From an uncultured Thermogutta sp. (GTDB lineage: Bacteria; Planctomycetota; Planctomycetia; Pirellulales; Thermoguttaceae): a stretch of DNA of 64,000 bases. The stretch spans positions 27,031 to 91,030 of the forward strand of contig CAKZMM010000059.1 of NCBI GenBank assembly GCA_937128505.1, given 5' to 3'. The translations under genes and the position numbers were made by a program. Position 1 is the first letter of the stretch; each line of letters opens with the position of its first letter. The notes under the pieces were generated by a model, which was not told where the DNA came from, did no database searches, and saw only the letters and a program-made list of their open reading frames with translations. Below are positions 28,961-37,101 of this stretch, one piece after another.

Positions 28961-30316
28961 ATGAAGCGTTTGAATCTGCGGGCACGCTTATTAAGTCCGC
29001 TTGTGATAAAGCGCAACCGCCAATCAGAGCGATCGGAATCGGTTCGTTACATATCGGGAACCACGATTCGCGGGGCTCTGGCGGCCACATACCTGCGCCT
29101 GCACGGGGAGGCGGACGAGACCTTTCGAATGCTCTTTCTTAATGAGGCGCATTGTCGCTTTGGCCCGCTTGATCCTGACACTCATCTCTTCCCCCTGACG
29201 GCACTCAGTTGCAAACGCTACGGTCGGCGGCACGGGTTGACCGACGTTTTAGTCTTAAGAACAGCTCAACATTTAACCAGCGGAAAGATTCCGCGAGATC
29301 TGTTTACACCGTGGACGGAATGCAAACAGTGTAAGGCCGATCTCAAACCGGAAGTGGGCTTTTGGCCTGGCGTGGTACAACAACGATTGGAAGAGGTCAT
29401 GGGCGAAATGGTGGTAGCCCATGTCGGAATCGATCGAACGACGGCTACGGCGGCGAAGGGCGTTTTTTATACATTGGACGCCCTATTGCCGCAGGAGGGT
29501 CGTCGGGCAAACAGGCGAAATCGGCGCTCGGTTTTGGCAGCGGGCGGAAAGGATCGGGGAGAGCAAAACGCGGAGTCTGAAGCCGATTTTTACGGGTGGG
29601 TCCAAGTAAGCGAAGCCGCGGAAGCCCAGCTGCGGCTTTTGCTTGAGCAGAATGTGCCCTTTGTTGTGGGCCATCACCGGACGAGGGGATACGGGCGGCT
29701 GCGGCTTTGGGTGGACGGGAATTCCCCGGAATCGCAGGCGACGGATACCGCCGAGCGGCCTAATCAAGGTGGGAAGCGGTCCAAAGTACAGGCTTGGATC
29801 GATTGGAGCGACAAGTTTAGCAATCAGCTTGCTAGCTTGTTGAAACAGTCCGGTCACGATCAAACGCTGAAACTATCTTCGGAAGCCTTTTACTTCAGTT
29901 TGAGTTTTCCAACGGGAGCCATTTTCGTAGATCCTCTCTTGCGGTACTCGCTCGACCCGGCAACCATGATTCCTTTTTTGCCCGATATGCTGGCTTCGGG
30001 CGAGGAGTGGTCTTGGGAACAAGGTCCAGGGAAAGCCGTAGGAGGTGAAGGGGCCATTCGCTTCATCTGTTCGGTGGCAACAGGCGAACAGCTTCGCGGT
30101 TGGAACGCTGCACATGGTTTGGCCAAACAAGATGAATGGATGTTGGCCCGGGGGTCAGTGTATCTGTACGCTTTTCAAGGTCCGTCGGCAGCACGAGAGG
30201 GGCTTTTTGAACGGTTGGCGCAGCTGGAAGCCGAAGGTGCCGGTTTGCGTCGCAACGAAGGTTATGGTGCGGTAGTGATGTGCGATCCTTTTCATGTTAC
30301 ATACATGAGTCAATAG
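28961..30316 (+). CDS. csx10: Csx10-family RAMP protein (type III-D)
   Basis: A 451-aa protein matching the Csx10 plan. It has an N-terminal RAMP strand (LRARLLSPLVIK) and the glycine loop YISGTTIRGALAATYL (about 28-43). A cysteine-containing insert includes ALSCKRYGRRHGLTDVL and later WTECKQCKADLKPEVGFWP, the usual zinc-binding pair of this family. A C-terminal RAMP half has the segment VGHHRTRGYGRLRL. Csx10 is regarded as a Cas5/Cas7-type subunit characteristic of subtype III-D. The ATG at 28961 follows GAGAGG. A stop at 30314-30316 is followed almost at once by the small-subunit gene. Confidence 0.87.
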   Translation: MKRLNLRARLLSPLVIKRNRQSERSESVRYISGTTIRGALAATYLRLHGEADETFRMLFLNEAHCRFGPLDPDTHLFPLTALSCKRYGRRHGLTDVLVLRTAQHLTSGKIPRDLFTPWTECKQCKADLKPEVGFWPGVVQQRLEEVMGEMVVAHVGIDRTTATAAKGVFYTLDALLPQEGRRANRRNRRSVLAAGGKDRGEQNAESEADFYGWVQVSEAAEAQLRLLLEQNVPFVVGHHRTRGYGRLRLWVDGNSPESQATDTAERPNQGGKRSKVQAWIDWSDKFSNQLASLLKQSGHDQTLKLSSEAFYFSLSFPTGAIFVDPLLRYSLDPATMIPFLPDMLASGEEWSWEQGPGKAVGGEGAIRFICSVATGEQLRGWNAAHGLAKQDEWMLARGSVYLYAFQGPSAAREGLFERLAQLEAEGAGLRRNEGYGAVVMCDPFHVTYMSQ

Positions 30317-30328
30317 GATGATCGGCTT

Positions 30329-30736
30329 ATGATGACACTCTCGCCCGATTTGGTTCGGAAGATCGAGGAATATTGCGACAGCCAGCACGACAGCTGGCTT
30401 AAGCTTGGGGAGAAGTTAGTCCGAACTTTCGGTTACGACCGAAAGACGAGGCGGATTAGCACCCAGGTTCGGAATCTCCAGCAGACGGTGGTTTCTGCCA
30501 CTAAGTTTTCCGATATCGAGGATTTCGTGAAAAATCAAATGGGCAGAGAATCACAGGGTAATTGGGGAAAAGTGGGCGATGATGTCCTCGAGCATTTGAG
30601 GAAGCTGCGAAAGGCCAGTGAGGAGTTGGATCCCGATCCGGCTCGGCAGTTCGCAATCCGGCTGCGGTTGGCGTGGGCGTGGGTTCGGGCGGTTGTCTCC
30701 CAGTACCTTTACGAGATTGCTCAGCAGCAAATGTAG
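30329..30736 (+). CDS. Type III small subunit (Cas11/Csm2-like)
   Basis: A 135-aa all-helical protein, starting at either of two adjacent ATGs (30329 and 30332). Its central motif, TQVRNLQQTVVSATKFSDIEDFVKNQMGR, is the conserved core of Cas11-type small subunits, which bridge the guide RNA filament. The C-terminal helix contains RLAWAWVRAVVSQYLYEI. It sits between csx10 and a second small helical gene. Confidence 0.8.
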   Translation: MMTLSPDLVRKIEEYCDSQHDSWLKLGEKLVRTFGYDRKTRRISTQVRNLQQTVVSATKFSDIEDFVKNQMGRESQGNWGKVGDDVLEHLRKLRKASEELDPDPARQFAIRLRLAWAWVRAVVSQYLYEIAQQQM

Positions 30737-30747
30737 AGGATCAGAAA

Positions 30748-31269
30748 ATGAATCGCCTCGGTTTAGACCTGGATCGCTTTTGCGATGATAAGTTAGGCGA
30801 AGCGGCCGAGCAACTGTTCGGAAAAATCCAAACCGGCGATAAGCCCCCCGTGGGAAGAACACAGATTTACGGGTTGCGGCAGATCGCTGAGCAGGGGCCT
30901 TCTAAGGTTAAGGAGTTTGCCGAAAAACAGGGGGAGCGAGCGGAAAGACGTAGAAGTAAAGGTGCTCTGGAGGAAAAAGAGTTTTGGAGGAAAATCAGCG
31001 AATTTTTGGGGCCGGAAAAAAAAGGCACACTGACTCTGGAGGAATTGATCAAGCAGTTCTTGATGCCCGCTGCAGAAGCTCTTGAAGTGGGGGCTGGCTC
31101 GCCGGAGCAAGGTGCCACGACAGGAAGTCGCCCGACAGCTCATCAAAAGACGATGCTCGAGCAACTCAAAAAAGAAGTCATCCCTTTGTTCTTTCGGCGT
31201 TTTTGTGTGCACTATTGTCACGTATTTCGAAATCAGCTATTCGAAAGTGCTAAGAGAGGCGGGAACTAA
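30748..31269 (+). CDS. Second small-subunit-like helical protein of the CRISPR module
   Basis: 173 aa from the ATG at 30748; a longer frame from 30673 overlaps the previous gene and is unlikely. It contains RTQIYGLRQIAEQ followed by KVKEFAEKQGERAERR (about 36-70), which matches the Cas11 core of the neighbouring gene in pattern (TQ-x4-L-x-Q then K-x3-F-x3-Q-x2-R). A charged linker and a C-terminal segment (FFRRFCVHYCHVFRNQLF) follow, like the small-subunit C-terminus. It is probably a diverged paralogue of the preceding gene, or a subunit specific to this subtype. I do not recognise a named family. Confidence 0.7.
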   Translation: MNRLGLDLDRFCDDKLGEAAEQLFGKIQTGDKPPVGRTQIYGLRQIAEQGPSKVKEFAEKQGERAERRRSKGALEEKEFWRKISEFLGPEKKGTLTLEELIKQFLMPAAEALEVGAGSPEQGATTGSRPTAHQKTMLEQLKKEVIPLFFRRFCVHYCHVFRNQLFESAKRGGN

Positions 31270-31271
31270 AT

Positions 31272-31685
31272 ATGGCGACGGCACAAAAAGCTTTCAGCCA
31301 CACGCATCTGGAAAGGCGGATTCGCATTTCCACCCTGCTGGAGTTCGATACAGCGTGGCGAATCGGCTCCGGCAAGGAAGGGGAAACCATGAGCGATCTG
31401 GGCGTCGTGCTCGACCCGCAAGGACAGCCCGTTTTGCCGGGCTCGTCGTTAAAGGGAAAACTGCGAAGTACTTGTGAAACCTTTGCTGATGGTTTGGGTA
31501 TGACCGCCTGCCTGTTGAACTCCGAGGTTTCAACGGTGAAATGCGTGAGTGACGTCAATTATTACAAACGACAGGCGGATAAGTACCAAAGCGCGGTCGA
31601 AAAAGGTGTTGAAAGCCAGTTGAGCTGGATTGATGAAAACACGTGTGACGTGTGCAAGCTTTTTGGGTCGCCGGTTCTTGCCTAG
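31272..31685 (+). pseudogene. Cas7-like RAMP (Csm3 type), N-terminal half before an in-frame amber codon
   Basis: A 137-codon frame from ATG 31272, two bases after the previous stop. It contains WRIGSGKEGETMSDLGVVLD (Asp42 aligns with the Csm3 catalytic Asp) and the RAMP loop PVLPGSSLKGKLRSTCE (about 53-69). A cysteine-rich insert ends in CDVCKLFGSPVLA, exactly the segment that normally continues into (x)R(I/V)R(V/F)SD. Here the next codon is TAG (31683-31685), and RIRVSDGQLVEW follows in the same frame. A single-base change of a sense codon would create this. Only an incomplete RAMP is made unless the codon is read through. Confidence 0.85.
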
Positions 31686-31709
31686 CGAATTCGTGTCAGT
31701 GACGGCCAG

Positions 31710-32123
31710 TTGGTCGAGTGGGCCTCGATTATTCAAATTCGTGATGGCGTGGTAATCGACCGCGATAGCCACACGGCGGTGGATGGTCTCAAGTACGATT
31801 ATGAAGTAGTTCCCGCGGGGGCAGTTTTCAAGGTAATCATTGAAGTGGATAATCCCACCGATCAGGATCTTGCTTTGTTAGGGGCCGCTTTGTTCGATTG
31901 GTCCTGCGGGAACTCGTTGGGTGGCTTCACAAGCCGAGGGTTAGGACGATTCCATTTGCGGTCGATTGAGGTTGGGGAAATCGATTTGACGGTACCGGAG
32001 CATCGTGTGCGTTTCTTGACTGCGACCAAGCCTGAGGATCGTTTTGTCGCGGTACCAGATTGGAAGGATTATTTTCAAGCGCGGATCAATCGCAGGCTTC
32101 AGAGTTCCGGGGGCAATAGTTAG
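31710..32123 (+). pseudogene. Cas7-like RAMP (Csm3 type), C-terminal half after an in-frame amber codon
   Basis: In the same frame as the upstream half, with coding sequence resuming directly after the TAG at 31683. Typical Csm3 continuations are visible: VIDRDSHTAVDGLKYDYEVVPAG (beta-hairpin and thumb) and SLGGFTSRGLGRF (C-terminal glycine loop). A TTG at 31710 could start this half, but the product would lack the catalytic loop and the first RAMP strands. Joined to the upstream half it gives a normal-length subunit of about 284 residues. The next RAMP gene begins 20 bp downstream with its own AAGGAG. Confidence 0.83.
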
Positions 32124-32143
32124 GGCATAAGGAGTAAGCGGGA

Positions 32144-33094
32144 ATGTTGCGCAAATGGTTGTGTCAAGCAGAGGTGAATCTGGATATCTATCCGGTGGAT
32201 CCTTTGCTTATCAAAAGTGGCTATGCGACATTGGATGCAGCCGACATGGTCCCGGTCAGTACCGTCCGGAATGGAAAACGGACCTATTTTCTGCCGGGCA
32301 CCTCATTGAAAGGTGTGCTGCGAAGCCATTTCGAGCGGATTTGCCGGAGTTTGCTCCCCCGGAGTGTGTGTATTCCGTACTATGACCCAGGGCGAATTTC
32401 CCCGAAAGATATTCCTGTGGATGAAGAGCGCCAGTCGTTCGGGTGCGGGTTTCGTCAGCCGGAATCGGGCCCTAATAACTCGGCCACTGCTTACCGGGAT
32501 TCCTGCGCTGCGTGTCGGCTATTCGGCTCTCTCCGATTTACCGGTCGGCTGAGTATTGGCGATGCCTTTGCCTCGGCGGAAAAGCCGCCGATACCGGAGC
32601 TTCGCAATGGTGTGGGGATCGATCGTTTTACTGGAGGAACGGTTCCCGGGGTGCTTTTCGATCTGCAAGTGCTGGTTGGCGGCAAATACGAGACGTCGAT
32701 TCGCTTGGTAAACTTCGAGCTTTGGCAATTGGCAGCACTCAATTTTTTGCTCCGCGATTTGCAGGATGAGCTTATTACCCTGGGATCTGGGCGGAGCCGA
32801 GGATTGGGGCGTGTGCGGGGCGAGGTGACGCGGTATCAATTGCTGTACTTGCGGCTCCAACAATCGGTGCGCGGCTTGGGTCAACGGGCTACCCCGGAAG
32901 AACAAGAAGCTTACAGGCTTCATCCCTGGACACCCGAGCCGCCAATTCCGCTTCCCGAGGGTCGCTTTTCCGGACTTCGTCACACCTACGATGTTTCTCA
33001 GAATTGGGCGGAACTCTTGCGGCCCTTGGTTCCAGCGTGTGAGGATTTCTTGGTTTGGCACGGTGGTCCGAAAGGGATTTGTTCCCGGAGTTGA
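32144..33094 (+). CDS. Cas7-like RAMP protein (type III)
   Basis: A 316-aa protein with RAMP features. The N-terminal strand is followed by IKSGYATLDAADMVPV (Asp34 in the position of the catalytic aspartate) and the loop YFLPGTSLKGVLRSHFERI (about 48-66). A cysteine-rich insert has CAACRLFGSLRFTGRL. A thumb segment, NGVGIDRFTGGTVPGVLFD, and the C-terminal loop LGSGRSRGLGRVRG follow. The C-terminal 80 residues are a less typical extension. AAGGAG lies about 9 nt upstream of the ATG at 32144. It is intact, unlike the preceding paralogue. Confidence 0.88.
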   Translation: MLRKWLCQAEVNLDIYPVDPLLIKSGYATLDAADMVPVSTVRNGKRTYFLPGTSLKGVLRSHFERICRSLLPRSVCIPYYDPGRISPKDIPVDEERQSFGCGFRQPESGPNNSATAYRDSCAACRLFGSLRFTGRLSIGDAFASAEKPPIPELRNGVGIDRFTGGTVPGVLFDLQVLVGGKYETSIRLVNFELWQLAALNFLLRDLQDELITLGSGRSRGLGRVRGEVTRYQLLYLRLQQSVRGLGQRATPEEQEAYRLHPWTPEPPIPLPEGRFSGLRHTYDVSQNWAELLRPLVPACEDFLVWHGGPKGICSRS

Positions 33095-33194
33095 CGAAAT
33101 CAGGGTCGCAAGAGAGATGGCTCCCTCGGGGCAAGCCAACGGGAAGTGGGCAATGTGTAAATAGTGCGGGTGTCATAGGTTCTCCGACACATCG

Positions 33195-33225
33195 TGTAAG
33201 AGGATTAATCTTGTAAGAGGATTAA
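33195..33225. repeat. Tandem 14-bp direct repeat
   Basis: TGTAAGAGGATTAA at 33195-33208 and 33212-33225, period 17, in the short gap between two CRISPR-module genes and just upstream of the Csx19-like start. Confidence 0.85.
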
Positions 33226-33267
33226 GGACCAAGCCCCAGCCACGCGGAGCTTTTGCAGGTCAGAACG

Positions 33268-33858
33268 ATGACGAAGGTTCAAGCCGCGGATTTGACTTGG
33301 GAGCAATTTGCTCAACTGCTTCGCGATTTGAATCGCGGGCCTGATGCACCCAAATTGCGCGGGTGGTTGGAGTGGCCGGACGGATGCTCCTTTGACTGGT
33401 GGACCTCATGGAATAGCGAGATCGCATGTTATTGTGCGTGGCAACGCCCACGACGCAAAAACTTTTCCACAGTTGTTCCCGAGGCAACTGCCGGACGAAT
33501 CTTTGCTCCTGATGGACAACTTCAATGGCGGGTGCTTCCCGGGGAAAGGGACACCAGAATTTGGCGGGTGGTATTTATCGGCTCAAACCAGTGGTGGCAG
33601 GATGCTCAGTTGGCCGGCTTCAGAGATTTTTCCGATCAGTTTTCCGCTTGCTCCATCCGTCGTTGCCAATATTACCTTTGGGGGTTGCACAGTCCGATTT
33701 CTCCTGGCGAATGGGTGGAGCTGCGTATCCCTCAACGATTTAGTTACCCCGTCGAAAAGCCGTGCCGCGGTGTGCGAATTGAAGTAGAGGATTTTCTTAA
33801 CAGTGTCGGTGAAGTCGTCCTGAGTCGTTGGTGCGACTTGATACCGGTGGACGAATAG
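33268..33858 (+). CDS. csx19: Csx19-like protein of type III-D module
   Basis: 196 aa from the ATG at 33268; a TTG at 33253 adds five residues. A Trp-rich N-terminal half (WLEWPDGCSFDWWTSW) is followed by AGRIFAPDGQLQWRVLPG, then WRVVFIG, RCQYYLWG and WVELRIPQRFSYPV. The order (A)RIF..G.L.WR, then YLWG, then RIP....YPV, then a C-terminal E..EVVLSRWCDL resembles the Csx19 family found in type III-D loci. The role of Csx19 in the effector is not settled. No nuclease or RAMP motif is visible. The assignment rests on pattern memory and context. Confidence 0.6.
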   Translation: MTKVQAADLTWEQFAQLLRDLNRGPDAPKLRGWLEWPDGCSFDWWTSWNSEIACYCAWQRPRRKNFSTVVPEATAGRIFAPDGQLQWRVLPGERDTRIWRVVFIGSNQWWQDAQLAGFRDFSDQFSACSIRRCQYYLWGLHSPISPGEWVELRIPQRFSYPVEKPCRGVRIEVEDFLNSVGEVVLSRWCDLIPVDE

Positions 33859-34331
33859 CGAGATAATCGCCTTGAATCCTTTGGTTCTTTGCTCCCATGA
33901 TTCTCCGGCGGTTGAAAAAGCCGGGGTGGTCAGCGCGGGGTTGACGCATCCATTGTCAAAATCAAGGCAACTAAACTTACGCACGGATGCACGGGGTGAA
34001 TAAGCGGCTTATTGCAGGTGGGTAGCAGTTTCATTTGACGGAGTAATGCCGTTCTATCGCCGGCAGTATCCGCAAAGCGTTAAGCTCACCAATTGGATGT
34101 CGCAGGTAAATATGTCGCAGGTAAATATGTTTTGGGCGAATGCACCGGAAGTTTTTCCGTCGGCCCGAACGGAGGTCGAAAGCAACGCGAGTCGAGGGTG
34201 CTGATTGCATGCTAGGGCGATCGTCCGTCATGGCTTCCAAAGGAAACGAATTAACCATTTTGATTCCCCGGTTGTTTTGATCGCTCGGTGGTTCAATTGA
34301 AGGGATCATTTGCACAAGCGAGGCACTCGTC
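33859..34331. other. Spacer with 15-bp tandem repeat inside the CRISPR module
   Basis: A 473-bp gap between the Csx19-like and last RAMP genes. It contains the perfect duplication at 34097-34126 but no array, tRNA or gene that I can support. Confidence 0.5.
34097..34130. repeat. Perfect tandem 15-bp repeat (2.3 copies)
   Basis: ATGTCGCAGGTAAAT at 34097-34111 and 34112-34126, followed by ATGT of a third copy. Not a CRISPR repeat: there are no spacers between the units. Confidence 0.92.
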
Positions 34332-35459
34332 ATGCCCCAAGGAGAGCAGTTTTGGAATCCATATCGGTGGGTGACTTTGGATCCAAAAAGGCCGATTGAG
34401 CGGAAGGAACCCACTTACCATCACCAGTTTCGTGGGTGCTGTGGGTGTATTTGGTGTGAGCTTGAGACTCTCACGCCACTTGTCATCGGTGATGGCCAAC
34501 AGGGATTCATTCGGCATAAAGGCACAAACCGCCCTTACATCCCCGGCACCTCACTCAAAGGAGCCATTCGCAGTTTAGCCGAGGTTGTTGGCAATGGAAA
34601 TGCACCATTTGATTCACAAAAATCTTGGGTCGATTTTGCTCATGCTGTAGACCAAGCGCTTTGGCAGGAAAAAGGAAAAGACGTTTGGGATATTGTTTCT
34701 CGGACCTTTGGGTACTTGCACGCTCGCACAGTCTTCGCTGGATTAATCCGCTTTTCGGATGCCGAGTTGGTTGCGGCGCAAACGGCAACTCCGGCGTGGC
34801 CGAAATTTAAGGTCGCGGTGGGTCAGCCTAAGCCCGATCGCCACAAGCCTTTTTATCCTAATCAAGACCGCCGAAAATTTTACCATCACATTCCCGGGAC
34901 GGACCGGCTTACACCTCCTCATCCGGGGATTAAGCAGACTACAGAGCCCGAGGCGGCACCCCCGGGCACTCGTTTCGCGTTCACTGTCGATTTCGAGAAT
35001 CTGCGGAAGGAGGAATTAGCTCTCTTGGTCTATTGCTTGATACTTGAGGAGGAAGTCACGGTCGAGTTGAGCCCGGCTGCGCTTGGTAAAACAAATCCGG
35101 CTGCTCAGGGGGTGATCCTTAAGGGGCCGCTGCGGCATAAGATCGGTGGGTGCAAACCGCATGGCGGGGGAAGTGTCCGCATCCAAATCACAAAACTTTT
35201 GCTTCGCGAAGATCCAGCGGCGCGCTATCGCGGTGGGCAAACGGCTGAAAAAATTTTCGAGGGCCCATCACTCGCCGAGTTGGTGTCCACTTTGACCGAG
35301 CCAATTCGGAATCGCTCGGATCGCACCATGAAGGAACTCCGGGCCATGCTGATCTATACGCCCGATGATCCCCGGCGACCGATCAATTATCCAACGTATC
35401 AATGGTTTCAAGATGCAAAAAGAACGGGGCAATCGCCGCCGCTAAAACCTACCATTTAG
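34332..35459 (+). CDS. RAMP protein of TIGR03986-like family (type III-D associated)
   Basis: A 375-aa protein. The N-terminus WNPYRWVTL and then CELETLTPLVIGDGQQGFIRH with RPYIPGTSLKGAIRSLAEVV (about 68-87) fit the TIGR03986 RAMP family. A middle insert rich in His/Pro/Lys (about 160-205) and the segment VILKGPLRHKIGGCKPHGGGSVRIQI, containing the C-terminal glycine loop, follow. It is shorter than many members of that family. It lies at the end of the module after a 473-bp spacer, so it may have its own promoter; GCGAGG precedes the ATG. It could cap the effector or bind its ends, which is inference. Confidence 0.78.
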   Translation: MPQGEQFWNPYRWVTLDPKRPIERKEPTYHHQFRGCCGCIWCELETLTPLVIGDGQQGFIRHKGTNRPYIPGTSLKGAIRSLAEVVGNGNAPFDSQKSWVDFAHAVDQALWQEKGKDVWDIVSRTFGYLHARTVFAGLIRFSDAELVAAQTATPAWPKFKVAVGQPKPDRHKPFYPNQDRRKFYHHIPGTDRLTPPHPGIKQTTEPEAAPPGTRFAFTVDFENLRKEELALLVYCLILEEEVTVELSPAALGKTNPAAQGVILKGPLRHKIGGCKPHGGGSVRIQITKLLLREDPAARYRGGQTAEKIFEGPSLAELVSTLTEPIRNRSDRTMKELRAMLIYTPDDPRRPINYPTYQWFQDAKRTGQSPPLKPTI

Positions 35460-35600
35460 CAGCCAAAGTCATAAAACGACCGTTCTTTCCGACGAGGCAG
35501 AGGCCCCAGCGAGTTTTTCACCGTCGGCGCAGATAGGTGCCGTCGTTTCAATTCGGGCGAATGCGCCGCTATCTCGCGAAAAATCACGACGCCCTACGTC

Positions 35601-35632
35601 ATTTGTTTAGCGCGCTATTTGTTTAGCGCGCT
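35601..35632. repeat. Perfect tandem 16-bp repeat spanning a stop codon
   Basis: ATTTGTTTAGCGCGCT is present twice without a gap (35601-35616 and 35617-35632). The second copy contains the TAA stop (35623-35625 on the minus strand) of the propeller gene, so the duplication arose at that gene's 3' end. Confidence 0.92.
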
Positions 35633-37101
35633 GCCTGGATGTCATAGCACCACAGCGTGTCGTGGTAGCGAAGATACAGGCGACCGTCGCAAATCACCGG
35701 ATGGGCCCAGGCGTCCCTAATTCGCTGTTGTGCGGGAAGTCGAAATTGGCTCACCAATCGGAAACCGAATCGCCCTACTTCTAAAAGAGCAACCTTCCCG
35801 GTCTCGTCGAGTACGTATAGGCGGCCATCGGCATAGATCGCTGCGCCGGTGGTTAAGTCTTTGAATTCCCCCAGTGTTTGTCCGGTTTTCCAGTCGATGG
35901 CAAACCACCATTTTGCTTGCCGATAACCACCGATGTAGAGAACTCCATCCAGGAATACGCCGCAGCCGGTTACCGTGTCGACGGGATGAGTCCAGAGGTG
36001 TTCCAGACGCCAGCTTCCCTCGGAAGGCTGCAAACGGTATAGCCGCCCCAAATGGGTATAGGGTGTCACATAAAAGAGACACCCATCGCCGAAAATGGGC
36101 GTGGCTACGTTGGTATCGAAACGGTTTCGCATGGGCTGTGCCCAGAGGAGCTGACCGGTATCGACATCCACCCCGAAGGCGTGGCCGGCCGAGCAGGTCG
36201 TGATCAGACGTTTGCCGCCCCAGCGGAACAGGATCGGAGAAGCGTGGGAAACGAAATCATCCGGGATCGGCGGCGTGAGCCATTTTATTTCCGCGGAGTT
36301 TTTGTCGATGGCGACCATAAAAGCCTTCTCCCCACCGGGAGTCAGGATCAAATGATCCCCATCCACAAGGAGGCATTCGCTCAATCCCCAGGTGATTCCG
36401 CGGCTGCGAAACCGCTCTATCATATCCAGGGCCCACAGTTCCCGCCCGGTGGTTGCCTCCAAACATGCGACGCGACCGTGGGCATTACTGTGATAGAGTC
36501 GGCCCTCGGAGTACGCGCAACAAGCCCGCGAGCCCGGATAAGGACCCGTCCAAGCTCGGCCGTTGGTGGTCTTCCAAAGTAGGTTGCCGGAAGTGTCGAA
36601 GGCGAAGATCACCAATTGCTCGTCGATATCCCCTGTGATGAACAAGCGGTTTCCCACCACAATCGGGGATGACCACCCCTGACCTAAGCCCCCGACTTTC
36701 CAGAGCAATTTCGGTCCGCCATCCGGCCATCGTGGGAGCAAGCCGGTTTCGTCGCTGATGCCGTCCCGCCGCCTCCCCCGCCATTGGGGCCAGCCCGGCT
36801 CAGGCGAAGCGATCAAGCCCGATTGCTCCGAGTTTATCTCCGACTTGTTGCTCCTTTGAAATAGTCCAACTAGGGCAGCCTTCGTGTAAAGCCCTGCCGG
36901 GCGGCTTTCCGTACCGGGCGGGGCTTTCGCGCGTAAGGATGGGTCAAATTCCGCCGCACAGCACAAACTTTGAAAGAATGATAATGTCGAATCGGAACAA
37001 AATGATAATGGTAAATCGAAATAAAAGGTCGCGGGCCAACCCCAGCTTACTGCAATAATTAAAAAAGCCAACATGCGGCCAAGAGTGTGTTTTTGCTTCA
37101 T
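35623..37101 (-). CDS. Secreted PQQ-type beta-propeller protein
   Basis: 492 aa from the ATG at 37101, chosen because GGGAGG lies about 13 nt upstream and a signal peptide (about 10-25) follows; the open frame continues upstream to 37311. Repeated blade motifs are clear: LLWKVGGLGQGWSSPIVVGNRLFITG, LVIFAFDTSGNLLWKT and AFGVDVDTGQLLWAQPM. The region PGWPQWRGRRRDGISDETGLL is the common opening of planctomycete secreted propellers. No heme or PQQ ligand motif is obvious, so a scaffold or binding role is as likely as dehydrogenase activity. It is convergent with the CRISPR module. Confidence 0.85.
   Translation of the reverse strand: MKQKHTLGRMLAFLIIAVSWGWPATFYFDLPLSFCSDSTLSFFQSLCCAAEFDPSLRAKAPPGTESRPAGLYTKAALVGLFQRSNKSEINSEQSGLIASPEPGWPQWRGRRRDGISDETGLLPRWPDGGPKLLWKVGGLGQGWSSPIVVGNRLFITGDIDEQLVIFAFDTSGNLLWKTTNGRAWTGPYPGSRACCAYSEGRLYHSNAHGRVACLEATTGRELWALDMIERFRSRGITWGLSECLLVDGDHLILTPGGEKAFMVAIDKNSAEIKWLTPPIPDDFVSHASPILFRWGGKRLITTCSAGHAFGVDVDTGQLLWAQPMRNRFDTNVATPIFGDGCLFYVTPYTHLGRLYRLQPSEGSWRLEHLWTHPVDTVTGCGVFLDGVLYIGGYRQAKWWFAIDWKTGQTLGEFKDLTTGAAIYADGRLYVLDETGKVALLEVGRFGFRLVSQFRLPAQQRIRDAWAHPVICDGRLYLRYHDTLWCYDIQAAR

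Noticed and set aside
31683..31685. Recoding of TAG as a sense codon
   Set aside because: Neighbouring cas10 and csx10 end with TAG at natural C-termini, so TAG works as a stop in this genome; a point mutation or a sequencing error is simpler.
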